Shown here in pieces: positions 49,485 through 59,015 of a DNA stretch of 64,000 bases. The notes under the pieces were generated by a model. The model was given only the letters and a program-made list of their open reading frames with translations. It did no database searches and was not told the DNA's origin. Position numbers and translations under genes: made by a program. Source of the stretch: Actinokineospora enzanensis DSM 44649. Its GTDB lineage: Bacteria > Actinomycetota > Actinomycetes > Mycobacteriales > Pseudonocardiaceae. Within the stretch, counting starts at the first letter, position 1. Each line of letters opens with the position of its first letter. The DNA lies in assembly GCF_000374445.1 (NCBI RefSeq), contig NZ_KB894418.1:91367-155366 (forward strand). Reading direction: 5' to 3'.

Positions 49485-49648
49485 CCAAGGCCCACCCCGG
49501 AAACGACCCCAAGGCACGCCCCCACCCACCCGGGGGGCGAACCCGCCCAATACGGGTAACCCTAGGCGATCTTGAAAGTTGTCAATAGGCCCCGATCGGG
49601 GGCTGGGGACAACTTCCGGCCCCTGTGGACAACTCCGTCAGCGCATGA

Positions 49649-51640
49649 TCATTCGACGGGTCGGGCGCCCAGCTTTTCCGCCAAGAGCTTCAACATCGCC
49701 TCTTCCGGATCCGGCTGCCGCGGTCCCGGATCATTCGGGTCCGGTTTCCGCGCCGCCTGCGCCATCATCTCTTCCTCGTCCTCCGGCTCCGGCGGCAACG
49801 GCACATCCGGTTCCGGCGGCTCCGGCGGCGGGGCCTCGTCCACCGGCGGACGAGCAGGCGCGGACGCCCGGCTCGGGGGTTCAAAGGTGCGCGTGGGCTG
49901 TTCCGGCGCGGGCCTGGCCGCGCGTGCGGGAGCGGCGGGAGCCGAGCCGGGTTCGGCGTGGATCACCCGAACCTGCCACCGGCCACCGAGGATCGCGATC
50001 ATGGCCTGGGCGATGGCGTCCGCGTTGCGCGGCTCCGCCAGCCTGCGGGCCAGCGGTGCCGCCGGGTGCGAGATGACCACAGCGTCACCGTCGACCGAGT
50101 GGACTGTCGCGTTGGTCAGCATCGCTTCCGTGCTGCGACTGGCCTTGCGGACCGCGCCCAACAGCTCGGACCACACCCGCCGGACCCCCGCGGCATCCAT
50201 CGCCCCGGGCGCGGCGGCAGCGACGGGCTCGGCAGCAGGCGGCTCGACCGGAGGAGCGGGTGTCGGCGCGGCAGGCCGAGGCGCCGCCACCGGGGCCGCG
50301 GGCTCGGCAGCCCGCTGCGACGGCCGGGTGATCACCGGACGAGGCCGCGACGGAGCCTGCTCGACCGGCGCACTCGGCGCAGCAGCAACCGGCCCAGCGG
50401 CAACCGGAACAGGGGCAGCAGCAACGGGAACAGGAGCAGCGGCAACCGGAACAGCACCAGCAGGCGCCGCCGTCATCCGCCGTTCGACCTGTTCAAGCCG
50501 CTGCAACACCGCCGAGTCCGCAGCCGCGTCCGTCGGCACCGCCGCGGGCAACAACATCCGCGCACACAACAACTCCAGCACCAGCCGAGGCGCGGTAGCA
50601 CCACGCATCTCGACCAACCCGGTGTGCACGATCTCCGCGTATCGAGACAGGGTCGCCGCACCAAGACGCTCGGCCTGGCCCACCATCCGTGTCAGCTCAT
50701 CGTCCGGAGCGCTGACCAGACCCCGACTCGCCGAATCCGGCACCGCGCGCAGCAACACCAGATCCCGCAACCGGTCCAACAGGTCGGACGCGAAGCGACG
50801 CGGATCGTGGCCTGCCTCCACCAGGCGGTCCACTGTGCCGTACACGGCTGCCGCGTCTCCCGCGCCCAAGCCGTCGACCATGTCATCGATGAGAGCGACG
50901 TCCGTGACGCCGAGTAGGGAAACCGCGCGGTCGTAGGTGACGCCTTCCGGTCCCGCGCCCGCCAGCAGCTGGTCCAGCACCGACTGCGTGTCCCGGGCCG
51001 AGCCGCCGCCCGCGCGGATGACCAGGGGGAACACCGCGGGCTCCACCTTGGCGTTCTCGGCAGCGCAGTTGCGCTCCAGCAGGTCGCGCATGGAACTGGG
51101 CGGGATGAGCCGGAACGGGTAGTGGTGCGTGCGGGAGCGGATGGTCGCCAGCACCTTGTCCTGCTCGGTGGTGGCGAAGATGAAGACCAGGTGCTCCGGC
51201 GGCTCCTCCACGATCTTGAGCAGGGCGTTGAAGCCCTGCGTGGTGACCATGTGCGCCTCGTCCACGATGAACACCCGGTAGCGGGACTGGGCGGGCGCGT
51301 AGAAGGCGCGGTCGCGCAGCTCGCGGGCGTCGTCGACACCGCCGTGGCTGGCCGCGTCGAGTTCGACCACGTCGACTGTTCCGGGGCCGTTGGGGGCCAG
51401 GCCGACGCAGGACGCGCAGACGCCGCAGGGCTCGTCCGTGGGGCCCTGCTCACAGTTGAGCGAGCGGGCCAGGATGCGCGCGCTGGACGTCTTGCCGCAG
51501 CCGCGCGGGCCGGAGAACAGGTAGGCGTGGTTGACCCGGCCTGCCGCTAACGCCGTGCGCAGCGGGACAGTGACGTGTTCCTGTCCGACGACCTCGGCGA
51601 AGGTCGCCGGCCGGTACTTGCGGTAGAGGGCGAGCGCCAC
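49649..51640 (-). CDS. dnaX: DNA polymerase III subunit gamma/tau
   Basis: 663-residue clamp-loader ATPase. Starts [20 protein letters not shown] (GTG), Walker [10 protein letters not shown] at 44-52, zinc-binding Cys C63, C72, C75 and C78, Walker [10 protein letters not shown], and SRC-type [15 protein letters not shown]. Residues ~370-500 and ~570-630 are Ala/Pro-rich linkers, and a tau-type polymerase-binding part lies between. Loads the sliding clamp at replication forks. SRP RNA lies upstream across the divergent LLM gene, as near Rv3721c. No frameshift site for a short gamma form was noticed. Confidence 0.95.
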   Translation of the reverse strand: MALALYRKYRPATFAEVVGQEHVTVPLRTALAAGRVNHAYLFSGPRGCGKTSSARILARSLNCEQGPTDEPCGVCASCVGLAPNGPGTVDVVELDAASHGGVDDARELRDRAFYAPAQSRYRVFIVDEAHMVTTQGFNALLKIVEEPPEHLVFIFATTEQDKVLATIRSRTHHYPFRLIPPSSMRDLLERNCAAENAKVEPAVFPLVIRAGGGSARDTQSVLDQLLAGAGPEGVTYDRAVSLLGVTDVALIDDMVDGLGAGDAAAVYGTVDRLVEAGHDPRRFASDLLDRLRDLVLLRAVPDSASRGLVSAPDDELTRMVGQAERLGAATLSRYAEIVHTGLVEMRGATAPRLVLELLCARMLLPAAVPTDAAADSAVLQRLEQVERRMTAAPAGAVPVAAAPVPVAAAPVPVAAGPVAAAPSAPVEQAPSRPRPVITRPSQRAAEPAAPVAAPRPAAPTPAPPVEPPAAEPVAAAAPGAMDAAGVRRVWSELLGAVRKASRSTEAMLTNATVHSVDGDAVVISHPAAPLARRLAEPRNADAIAQAMIAILGGRWQVRVIHAEPGSAPAAPARAARPAPEQPTRTFEPPSRASAPARPPVDEAPPPEPPEPDVPLPPEPEDEEEMMAQAARKPDPNDPGPRQPDPEEAMLKLLAEKLGARPVE

Positions 51641-51727
51641 GCCGCGACACTACCGGTCCGGTCCGACACCCCGACCGCTGGGAACGGGACGGGAATCGGA
51701 CCAGGTGCTCGCGCGTTGACCCGGTAC

Positions 51728-52735
51728 GTGCCCATCCCGTACTCGGTACTCGACCTCGCCCCGGTGGCCAACGGCGCCACCGAGACCGAAGCACTGCGCA
51801 ACAGCCTCGACCTCGCCCGGGTGACCGAACGGCTCGGATTCCACCGGTACTGGGTCGCCGAGCACCACAACATGCCCGGTATCGCCAGCTCGGCCCCGGC
51901 CGTGCTGCTCGCCCATATCGCCATGGTGACCGAGCGGATCCGAATCGGTTCAGGCGGCGTTATGCTGCCGAATCACGCGCCATTGGTGGTGGCGGAGCAA
52001 TTCGGGATGCTGGAGGCATTGCACCCCGGCCGGGTCGACCTGGGGATCGGGCGCGCGCCGGGGACAGACCAGGTCACCGCACGTGCGTTGCGCCGCACCG
52101 AGGGCCAGCTGTCCGTGGACGACTTCCCGGAACAGCTCACCGAACTGGCCAACTACTTCACCGGCCGGGACGCACAGGGCGTGACCGCCGTGCCCGCGCT
52201 TGGCAACCAGCCCGCCATCTGGCTGCTGGGCTCCAGCGGCTACAGCGCCCAGGTCGCGGGCTACCTGGGCCTGCCGTTCGCGTTCGCACACCACTTCAGC
52301 TCGGAGAACACGCTGCCCGCGCTGGCCCTGTACCGGGAGCGGTTCCGGCCTTCGGCGGTGCTGGCCGAGCCGTACGCGCTGATCGCGGCGAACGTGGTGT
52401 GCGGGGAGGACGACGAGACCGCGCACCGGCTGGCCGCGCCCGCCGCGCTGCAGTTCCTCCAGCTGCGCAAGGGCAAGCCGGGGCGGCTGCCCTCACCCGA
52501 GGAGACCGACGAGTACCCCTACTCCGACCTGGACCGGCTGTTCATCGCCGAGCGGCTGGACAGCCAGGTCATCGGTGGCCCGGACACGGTCCGCGAGCGG
52601 CTGGCCGAGCTGGTCGGGAGCACCGGCGTGCAGGAGCTGATGATCACCACGAACGTGTACCGACACGCCGACCGGGTGCGCAGCTACGAGCGGGTGGCCG
52701 AACTGGTCGGCCTGCGCCCGGCCGCGGTGGCCTGA
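51728..52735 (+). CDS. LLM class flavin-dependent oxidoreductase
   Basis: 335-residue luciferase-like TIM-barrel monooxygenase, using F420 or [14 protein letters not shown] at the start, [21 protein letters not shown] (in part), [17 protein letters not shown] and [11 protein letters not shown] are the standard flavin-barrel motifs of the MsnO8/YhbW group. GTG at 51728 begins conserved sequence; TTG at 51716 is possible, and the frame upstream is not coding. Divergent from dnaX. Substrate unknown. Confidence 0.85.
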   Translation: MPIPYSVLDLAPVANGATETEALRNSLDLARVTERLGFHRYWVAEHHNMPGIASSAPAVLLAHIAMVTERIRIGSGGVMLPNHAPLVVAEQFGMLEALHPGRVDLGIGRAPGTDQVTARALRRTEGQLSVDDFPEQLTELANYFTGRDAQGVTAVPALGNQPAIWLLGSSGYSAQVAGYLGLPFAFAHHFSSENTLPALALYRERFRPSAVLAEPYALIAANVVCGEDDETAHRLAAPAALQFLQLRKGKPGRLPSPEETDEYPYSDLDRLFIAERLDSQVIGGPDTVRERLAELVGSTGVQELMITTNVYRHADRVRSYERVAELVGLRPAAVA

Positions 52736-52753
52736 CGGGGACCCCGAAAAAGA

Positions 52754-52844
52754 AGGGGACCCCGCGCACCTGCCAGAGCCCGCTTATCCTTGCTGCCTTC
52801 CGGCCCTGGGGAGGTTCGCGAGATGAACACCGCACGGGGTCCGC
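52754..52844 (-). ncRNA. ffs: Signal recognition particle RNA (small bacterial 4.5S type)
   Basis: On the minus strand this ~90-nt segment has the conserved SRP domain IV sequence CCAGGGCCGGAAGGCAGCAA, with the GGAAG/AGCA internal-loop motif that binds Ffh. Its ends pair (GGACCCCGTGC with GCGCGGGGTCC) into the long rod. A TTCTTTTT tract follows the 3' end at about 52746-52754 as terminator. Ends are estimated from pairing. Confidence 0.92.
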
Positions 52845-52886
52845 GTCCAGTGTAGCGGGAGCGCGGCCGCGCTTCCGCATGGGACC

Positions 52887-53453
52887 TCAGTACCGACGCA
52901 GCCAGGCGCTGGCGCCACTGCCCGCCGCCTGGATCAGGCTGATCACCGGCATGACCGACAGTGCGAGCGCACCGACGATCATCACGCCCTTGGCGCTGGA
53001 GACCTCCGCGATGCCCAGGCTCGGGATGGCCGCGAACACCACGATGTAGAACAGTCCGATCACGATCTCCAGAATGGCGCCGCCGATCATCAGGCCCCGC
53101 CCGGTGCCCTTGATCAGCTGCATCCCGCCCATGATCAGTAAGACCGCGCCGACCAGCTGCACGATGATGAGGACGTAGCCGAAGCCACCCGCCTCGCCGT
53201 CGGTGCGCTCGGACACGTTCAGCGTGCCGAACAGCATGATCAGCGTGATGATCGCGGTGATGCCCGCCTGGATGAACCCCAGTACGGCGGACGAGGTGAC
53301 CGAGCCGGGCCGGACGTGCGGGCCCGCGCCCGGGGCTGCCTGCGGGGCGGCCGGGAAGCCACCGGCTTGCGGATACCCGCCCTGCGGGTAGCCTTGTGGT
53401 TGCTGAGGGTATTGGGGCATCTGTGGGTTGTAGCCGCCGTGGTCCTGCGTCAT
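52887..53453 (-). CDS. Membrane protein with Pro/Gln/Gly-rich N-terminus
   Basis: 188-residue protein. The first ~50 residues are low complexity (PQYPQQPQGYPQGGYPQAGG), probably a disordered cytoplasmic tail; then four hydrophobic segments (about 58-80, 92-112, 118-140, 150-172) ending in WLRRY. This layout is common in actinobacterial DUF-type envelope proteins with no defined role. ATG at 53453 opens the Gln/Pro-rich part; an earlier ATG at 53498 adds 15 residues. Confidence 0.65.
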   Translation of the reverse strand: MTQDHGGYNPQMPQYPQQPQGYPQGGYPQAGGFPAAPQAAPGAGPHVRPGSVTSSAVLGFIQAGITAIITLIMLFGTLNVSERTDGEAGGFGYVLIIVQLVGAVLLIMGGMQLIKGTGRGLMIGGAILEIVIGLFYIVVFAAIPSLGIAEVSSAKGVMIVGALALSVMPVISLIQAAGSGASAWLRRY

Positions 53454-53641
53454 GACGCTCCTCGCGATTTCCGACATCGGCGTTGTCAGCCAGAACATCG
53501 TTGCTGGCGGGCGATTGTGACAGGTAACCCGATGGTCGTTTTCGACAAGAATTGGACACCACCCCTGATGTGATCCAACTCATGTCGACCGGAACGCGGC
53601 GGTAGCCTGTACGCCTGCCGTCGAGCCACGGGGAGCGCGCG

Positions 53642-55975
53642 GTGCCGCACACCAGGGACCTGCACACGAGCATCCTCGTCATCGACGTCGAGGGCTACGG
53701 TGATCCCCGGCGCACCGACCGGGACCGGGCCATCGTGCACGCCGGCCTGTACGAGGTGCTGACCAGGGCGCTGCGCCGGTCCGACCTGCCCTGGGGCACG
53801 CACGAGGACCGCGGCGACGGGCTGTTCATGCTGCTGCCCGGGGTGCCCAAGGTGGAGCTGGTGGCCTCGCTGCCGCACGAGCTGGCCGCCGCGCTGCGCG
53901 AGCACAACGCCGATCACGGCCCGGCCGCGCGGATCCGGCTGCGGGTCGTGGTGCACGCGGGCGAAGTGGACGACGACGGTCGCGGAAAGATCGGGACCGA
54001 TCTCAACCACGCGTTCCGGTTGATCGACGCGACCCCGGTGCGCGCCGCGCTGGCCGACTCGCCGGGCGTGCTGGTGTTCGCCGCGTCGAACTGGTTCCAC
54101 GAGCACGTCGTCAAGCACCACCCGGCGGCCAACCCGGGCATCTACACCCCGCACCCGGTGCGGCGGAAGGAAACCCGGAGCACGGTGTGGATCAGCGTCC
54201 CGGACCACCCGTGCCCGCATCCGACGTTCACCCTGCCGCGGCTGCGGATCCCGCGACCGGTCCTGCCGACATTCACGCTGCCCAGGGTGCGGTGGCCGCC
54301 GGTGGTCCTGGTGGGACTACTGGTGCTGTCGTTGACGACCGACGTGCTGGCGGGTGCGGCACTGCCGGTGGCCGAATGTGTGGCGCCCATCCAACTGAAT
54401 GTGCTGACCTCCACCGAGATGGCGCCGACCCTGCGGCAGCTGGCGGTCGACTTCGAACGCGAGGCCGCGCGCAGCAGCGACGAGGGCGGCTGCGGGCAGG
54501 CGCGCGTGCACATCCAGGCCGAGACCTACTACCACTCGGTGGAAGCGCTCGGCCGCGGCTGGTCCGGCCGCAACGACGCGCGCGACCACGGGCCCGAGCC
54601 GCACGTCTGGATCCCGGACTCGACCCTGGACGTCGAGCACGTGCGGGCCCGGCTGGCCCGGTCGCCCGGACCGGGCGCCACCCTGGACGCCCGCCCGGGG
54701 ATCGCCGAGTCGCCGCTGGTGCTGGCCGCCCCGGAGGACTTGGTGCCGGACCTGCGCACCGACGGGAAGTACTTCACCTGGGCCAACCTGGACCGGGTCG
54801 CGGGCGGGGACGCGCCGTTCACCCGGCCCGACCCAGCGAGCTCGACCGCGGGCATGCTCGCCACCATCGCGCTGTACCAGTACCGGCTGGACGTCCCCGC
54901 GCTCACCACGGCGGTGCTGGCGCGCGACGATGTGCCCCGGGTGACCCACGATGTGGAGATGAAGGTCGCGAGCCCGGCCGACCAGGGCAGCGGAGACCTG
55001 TTGTGTACCTTGCGCTCCAGCCCACGGCGGGCGGCGGCGCTGGTGTCGGAGAAGAGCGCCGTGGACTACAACCAGGGCGCACAGCTCAACGACCAGTGCG
55101 CGGCGGGCGACCACCCGGACCCGCTGCGGCTGCTGTACCCCAGGGACGCGACGCCGGTCCTGGACTACCCGTTCGTCGTCGTGCGCTGGGCCGACCGCCC
55201 CACCAACCGTCAGCGCGGGCAGGTCATCGACCGGTTCGCCGACTACCTGCGTGGTCCGGCCGCGCAGGCGACGTTGCGCAACAACGGTTTCCGGGACGTC
55301 AACGGCCGCCCCGGGCATTTCGTCGGGCCCGCCGCCGAGTCCCCGGTCCCGCTGCCGATCGACCCGAGTACCGACTACCAGGCGGTGTACAACGCGGCGA
55401 TCGACGCCCGCTGGCCGACGCGGACCCTGCTGGCGGTCGACACCGCGCCGTCAATGGGGACACCGTTCGGCGCGGGCAGCCGGTTGCAGGCGGCGACCGG
55501 GGCACTGTTGAACCTGCTGGGCCTGTTCGGAGACCACGACGCGGTCGGCCTCGACGCGGGCGCGACCCAGGTGCCCATCGCCGCCGACCCGACCCCGCTG
55601 AGCGCGGCCCTGCGCGGCATCACTCGCCCCGCGACCGCCATCGGCAACGTCTACACCATGCTGTCGTCCGGAATGGACAGACTGCGCGCGGGCGGCGACC
55701 AGCCCGGCGGACACGACTTGCTCGTCCTGCTCACCGACGGCGCGAACACCGACGTCCGGCTGGTCGACCTGGCGGCACTGCGTGAACACCTGGCCGTCCA
55801 AGGCGCGCGCGACACGCGGCTGCTGGTTGTCACCTTCGACCAGGACACCTGCGCCCGCGCCAAGCTCACCGACCTCGCCGAGGCGACCGACGGCCAATGC
55901 GTGGCGATCACCGACCCGAGCGGCCTGGACCGGCTGCCGGACCTGGTCGCGGCCGGACTGTGGCGTCAGGACTGA
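53642..55975 (+). CDS. Cyclase-like domain - TM - solute-binding-like - VWA fusion protein
   Basis: 777-residue multidomain protein. Residues ~8-190 resemble a class III nucleotidyl-cyclase fold: SILVIDVEGYG (metal-like D15), DRGDGLFMLLPG (D59), then VVVHAGEV and HAFRLID. Residues ~190-218 are a Pro-rich linker, ~219-241 a membrane segment. The extracytoplasmic part (~245-590) resembles a bacterial solute-binding domain. The end (~595-777) is a VWA domain: LLAVDTAPSMG (D600, S604; the first MIDAS Ser is Ala602) and LLTDGANTD. It may relay an external ligand signal to an internal cyclase-like module, but activity of either is unproven. The next gene is 30 nt away and likely coexpressed. Confidence 0.65.
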   Translation: MPHTRDLHTSILVIDVEGYGDPRRTDRDRAIVHAGLYEVLTRALRRSDLPWGTHEDRGDGLFMLLPGVPKVELVASLPHELAAALREHNADHGPAARIRLRVVVHAGEVDDDGRGKIGTDLNHAFRLIDATPVRAALADSPGVLVFAASNWFHEHVVKHHPAANPGIYTPHPVRRKETRSTVWISVPDHPCPHPTFTLPRLRIPRPVLPTFTLPRVRWPPVVLVGLLVLSLTTDVLAGAALPVAECVAPIQLNVLTSTEMAPTLRQLAVDFEREAARSSDEGGCGQARVHIQAETYYHSVEALGRGWSGRNDARDHGPEPHVWIPDSTLDVEHVRARLARSPGPGATLDARPGIAESPLVLAAPEDLVPDLRTDGKYFTWANLDRVAGGDAPFTRPDPASSTAGMLATIALYQYRLDVPALTTAVLARDDVPRVTHDVEMKVASPADQGSGDLLCTLRSSPRRAAALVSEKSAVDYNQGAQLNDQCAAGDHPDPLRLLYPRDATPVLDYPFVVVRWADRPTNRQRGQVIDRFADYLRGPAAQATLRNNGFRDVNGRPGHFVGPAAESPVPLPIDPSTDYQAVYNAAIDARWPTRTLLAVDTAPSMGTPFGAGSRLQAATGALLNLLGLFGDHDAVGLDAGATQVPIAADPTPLSAALRGITRPATAIGNVYTMLSSGMDRLRAGGDQPGGHDLLVLLTDGANTDVRLVDLAALREHLAVQGARDTRLLVVTFDQDTCARAKLTDLAEATDGQCVAITDPSGLDRLPDLVAAGLWRQD

Positions 55976-56005
55976 GTGGCTGCACGTCAGGATCGGAGGG
56001 AACGG

Positions 56006-57286
56006 ATGGGCAGGCTCTCCCGGGTGGCGCTGGTGCTGCTGGCGGCCGCGGGCACGGTGACCGGATGCGCGAACCCCGCGAACGAGGACGACCGGCTGGA
56101 CTCCCGCGGCCCGATCACCTTCGTGGACAGCTTGGACCTGACCGAGGGCAAACAGGTCGAACAGCTGGTGGAGCGGTGGAACAACGGGCGTGGTTTCAAG
56201 GAGCCGGTGACCTTCATCGAACAGTCCCGCGAATCCGACGCCCTGCGCGCGTCGTTGATGGCCACATCGCAGGACGTCGCACTGGCGGGTGAGCAGACAC
56301 GATGCAACGACGTGATGATGCTCGACACTGTGTGGACGTCGGAGTTCGCGCGCGCGGGTTACCTGCAACCATTGAACGGCAAGGACTTCGGTATAGACCG
56401 GTTCCTGAGCACACCGGTGCGCAACGCGACTCTCAACGGCACACTCTACGCGATCCCCGCCCGCTCGGACGCAGGGTTGCTGTTCTACCGCAAGGACATC
56501 CTCGACGCCGAACACCTCACGCCACCGCGCACGTGGGCGGAACTGCGGCAGATCTCCCAGCAGCTGATGCCCAAGTACCACATGGACGGTTACGTAGGCC
56601 AGCTCTACCGCTACGAGGGCCTGACAGTGAACGCGCTGGAGGCCATCTGGTACACGGGCGGCGACCTGGTCTCGGCAAACGGCGAACAGGTCACCGCCGA
56701 CTCCGCCGAGGCGAAGCGGGGCGTGGCCCTACTGTCCGACGGCCTACGCGACGGCTGGATCCCGCGCGCGGCCACCGGGTTCACCGAGGAGGACAGCAGG
56801 CGGTACTTCCAGGAGGGCAAGGCCCTGTTCATGCGGAACTGGCCCTACACCTGGCCCCGACTCGCCGCCCCGGACTCGCCGGTGGCGGGCCGATTCGGCG
56901 TCACCAGCCTGCCCGGCCCGAGCGCCCTGGGCGGCTGGAACATCGCCATCTCGCCGTGCTCACGACACCAGCAGACCGCCCGAGACTTCATCCGCTTCTA
57001 CACGGAAGAAACCCAGCAACGCGTGCTGTTCTCCCGCGGCGGATACGCCCCGAGCCTGCGCAGCCTCTACAGCGACCCCGTGCTGCGCGGCCAGTACCCG
57101 TACCTGGAGGTGCTTGGGCAGAGCATCGAACACGCCCGGGACCGGGGCCGCATCCCGGACTACGACCGCATCACCGGCGTCGTCCAGGAGGACCTGTACA
57201 GCGCACTCGACCGAGCCGAACGAGTGGAACCGGCCATGGACCGACTGGCCGAGGAAATCCGCGCCACCCTCCACGGGAACCATTGA
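56006..57286 (+). CDS. Extracellular solute-binding lipoprotein (family 1) without transporter
   Basis: 426-residue sugar-type binding lipoprotein. Signal peptide with lipobox TVTGC (Cys21 from ATG 56006; CGGAGGG is the ribosome site). GPITFVDSLD starts the first lobe; VRNATLNGTLYAIPARSDAGLLFYRKD and FMRNWPYTWP are hallmarks of SBP_bac_1. No permease or ATPase gene adjoins it. It lies 30 nt after the cyclase/VWA fusion, so it could be a ligand-presenting partner for that receptor rather than a transporter component (inference). Confidence 0.82.
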   Translation: MGRLSRVALVLLAAAGTVTGCANPANEDDRLDSRGPITFVDSLDLTEGKQVEQLVERWNNGRGFKEPVTFIEQSRESDALRASLMATSQDVALAGEQTRCNDVMMLDTVWTSEFARAGYLQPLNGKDFGIDRFLSTPVRNATLNGTLYAIPARSDAGLLFYRKDILDAEHLTPPRTWAELRQISQQLMPKYHMDGYVGQLYRYEGLTVNALEAIWYTGGDLVSANGEQVTADSAEAKRGVALLSDGLRDGWIPRAATGFTEEDSRRYFQEGKALFMRNWPYTWPRLAAPDSPVAGRFGVTSLPGPSALGGWNIAISPCSRHQQTARDFIRFYTEETQQRVLFSRGGYAPSLRSLYSDPVLRGQYPYLEVLGQSIEHARDRGRIPDYDRITGVVQEDLYSALDRAERVEPAMDRLAEEIRATLHGNH

Positions 57287-57419
57287 CGCCACGCCGCGAT
57301 CGGCCCGCTACCTGTCGTGATGGGTTTCGTTGCGGCCACAGTCCATTCCGCCCGAATACGCACCAGGTCGGCGACGCTTTCGCGGTCGCGCCGTTCGGCC
57401 GGTCAGTTCACGTGCACTC

Positions 57420-58250
57420 TCAGCCTTCGAGCAGCGCCGCGGCGTGGCGCTTGAGTGGTTCCGCCAGGTCCGGATAGTCCCCGCCTTCAATCCGGCGTGA
57501 AAGTCGGGCAATGACATAGAGCTGAGCGAGGCGACCGACAGAGGTTCCAAGCACATCGGCGTAGACCTCCCGTACCCGCTCCGCAGTCTCGGGCACCAAC
57601 AGGCTGTAGGACAGCAGCGTCGCGGCATCGGTCCCGACTGGCCCCCGCCCCCACAGCTCCCAATCCAGCAAGCCGAACTCGGGGCATAGCAGGTTCGCCC
57701 AATGCAGGTCGCCGTGCACCGTCTCCCAGGTGAGCACCGTGGGGTCAATGGCGTGGCCGAACCTCTGTGCAAGCCGCTCGGTGACCTTCTCCTGCGTGCT
57801 GTTGACCCGCTCGGTACGCATCGCCGCAACGGTGTCGGTCGTGCGGCGAAGCTCTGCCCACCACTCGTCCGGGAAGTCGACCGCGGCACGCAGAACATCG
57901 GTGGGCGAACAGGGACAGCCAGGCATCCGTGTCATGATCTCGGCCCGTTGCAGCCGCCACTCTTCCCACTCGACCATGTCGAGGACCTGCGGCTTGGCGA
58001 GGTCAGTGAACACGTTGGCCGCGAGGTTGCCGGTCCAGTGGTTGCCGCTGGCCCATCGTTGATCTTCGGATGCGACCCGCAGCCAGTAGTCAGCGCCGTT
58101 CTTGGTGACCGGTGCACTAACGGTCCGTCCGATCCAGCCGAGCAATGGCTCACCGGTTACGGTCACGCCGAAGTGCTTGGCGGCGCGGTCGAGGTTCTCG
58201 CGCATCCATTGCCGGAACCGGGCGTCGGCATCACCGGTGTCGGTAGTCAC
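57420..58250 (-). CDS. APH-like phosphotransferase
   Basis: 276-residue protein of the aminoglycoside-phosphotransferase/choline-kinase fold. Catalytic loop H179-G-D-L-H-W-A-N186 and metal motif LLDWE (about 196-200) are intact, so kinase activity is likely. The N-lobe is less conserved. GTG at 58250 has AGAGG; the frame upstream is not coding. 8 nt after the AAA gene. Substrate unknown; antibiotic modification, or phosphorylation of a metabolite made by the radical-SAM enzyme, are both possible. Base composition is less GC-rich than the core genes. Confidence 0.75.
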   Translation of the reverse strand: MTTDTGDADARFRQWMRENLDRAAKHFGVTVTGEPLLGWIGRTVSAPVTKNGADYWLRVASEDQRWASGNHWTGNLAANVFTDLAKPQVLDMVEWEEWRLQRAEIMTRMPGCPCSPTDVLRAAVDFPDEWWAELRRTTDTVAAMRTERVNSTQEKVTERLAQRFGHAIDPTVLTWETVHGDLHWANLLCPEFGLLDWELWGRGPVGTDAATLLSYSLLVPETAERVREVYADVLGTSVGRLAQLYVIARLSRRIEGGDYPDLAEPLKRHAAALLEG

Positions 58251-58258
58251 GTGCACCT

Positions 58259-59002
58259 CTACTTGTTGGTGACGTAGCGCAGGTAAGCCTCTGGCGTGTT
58301 CATGTACCGGCGCCAGTGGTCCACCAGGGCGAGGTCTTCCCACTTGGTCCGTTGGAACCCGTCGTCGGTCACCTCGATGATGTCAGCGCCAGGCGTCGCG
58401 GCGAGGACGGGCGAGTGGGTCGCGCAGATGACCTGTGCGCCGGACTCGCCGAGGTCGTACAAGAGGTTGACCAACCGCAGGCATGAGTTGAACGAGAGCG
58501 CGGCCTCTGGCTCGTCCATGAGGTAGAAGCCCGGTTCCTGGAACATGGCGGACAGCACGGTGAGGAATCCCTCGCCGTGGCTCATCGCGTTGGTGTCCTC
58601 TTCCCAGTAGCCGCGCATCCCGCTGACAGCCTCCATGAACCCGAACGCGGTCTCGGCACGGAGGAAGTACCCACGCCGCTTGGTGCGGGTCCCGCTCTTG
58701 TGACGGGCGCCCGTGCTGGTGGTGTCCCACCGAAGCAGCTCACCAAGCGGCGTCTTGGGGCGGTCGTTGACGTACTTACGCCCCGCTCGCCCGCCGCGCG
58801 CGTCCAAGCCCCATGCCTCGGCGAACCCCTCGACCAGGGTGGACTTGCCCGAACCGTTCTCACCGACCAGGAAGGTGATCGGCCGCTCGAACTCGATGCC
58901 CGTTTCGGCCAACTGCGCCACGCACGGCACGGTCAGCGGCCACGAGTCAAGCACCTCGTCAGACTGGAACTCGTCGGGTATGTACGCACGGCGGGCGAGC
59001 AT
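58259..59002 (-). CDS. AAA/ABC-type ATPase (COG3910-like)
   Basis: 247-residue ATPase. RPITFLVGENGSGKSTLVEG holds Walker A at about 47-55. SHGEGFLTVLSAMF is the signature-like region, FYLMDEPEAALS Walker B, and ATHSPVLAATPGA the H-loop, as in ATPases related to RecF/ABC and OLD. Such stand-alone proteins are often in accessory gene sets; the role is unproven. ATG at 59002 has GAGGAC. The gap to the preceding gene is 13 nt and to the next 8 nt. Confidence 0.78.
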   Translation of the reverse strand: MLARRAYIPDEFQSDEVLDSWPLTVPCVAQLAETGIEFERPITFLVGENGSGKSTLVEGFAEAWGLDARGGRAGRKYVNDRPKTPLGELLRWDTTSTGARHKSGTRTKRRGYFLRAETAFGFMEAVSGMRGYWEEDTNAMSHGEGFLTVLSAMFQEPGFYLMDEPEAALSFNSCLRLVNLLYDLGESGAQVICATHSPVLAATPGADIIEVTDDGFQRTKWEDLALVDHWRRYMNTPEAYLRYVTNK

Positions 59003-59015
59003 GGCGTGTCCTCGG

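Noticed and set aside
49485..49648. Possible small RNA or gene between the propeller protein and dnaX
   Set aside because: Only a short GCCCCGATCGGGG palindrome is seen, with no promoter or open frame worth reporting.
53454..53641. Regulatory site between the membrane protein and the cyclase/VWA gene
   Set aside because: Divergent promoters must lie here, but no convincing hexamer pair or palindrome could be picked.
57308..57898. Alternative frame opposite the phosphotransferase gene
   Set aside because: Arg/Ser/Pro-rich shadow of the APH-like gene, which carries intact catalytic motifs in its own frame.
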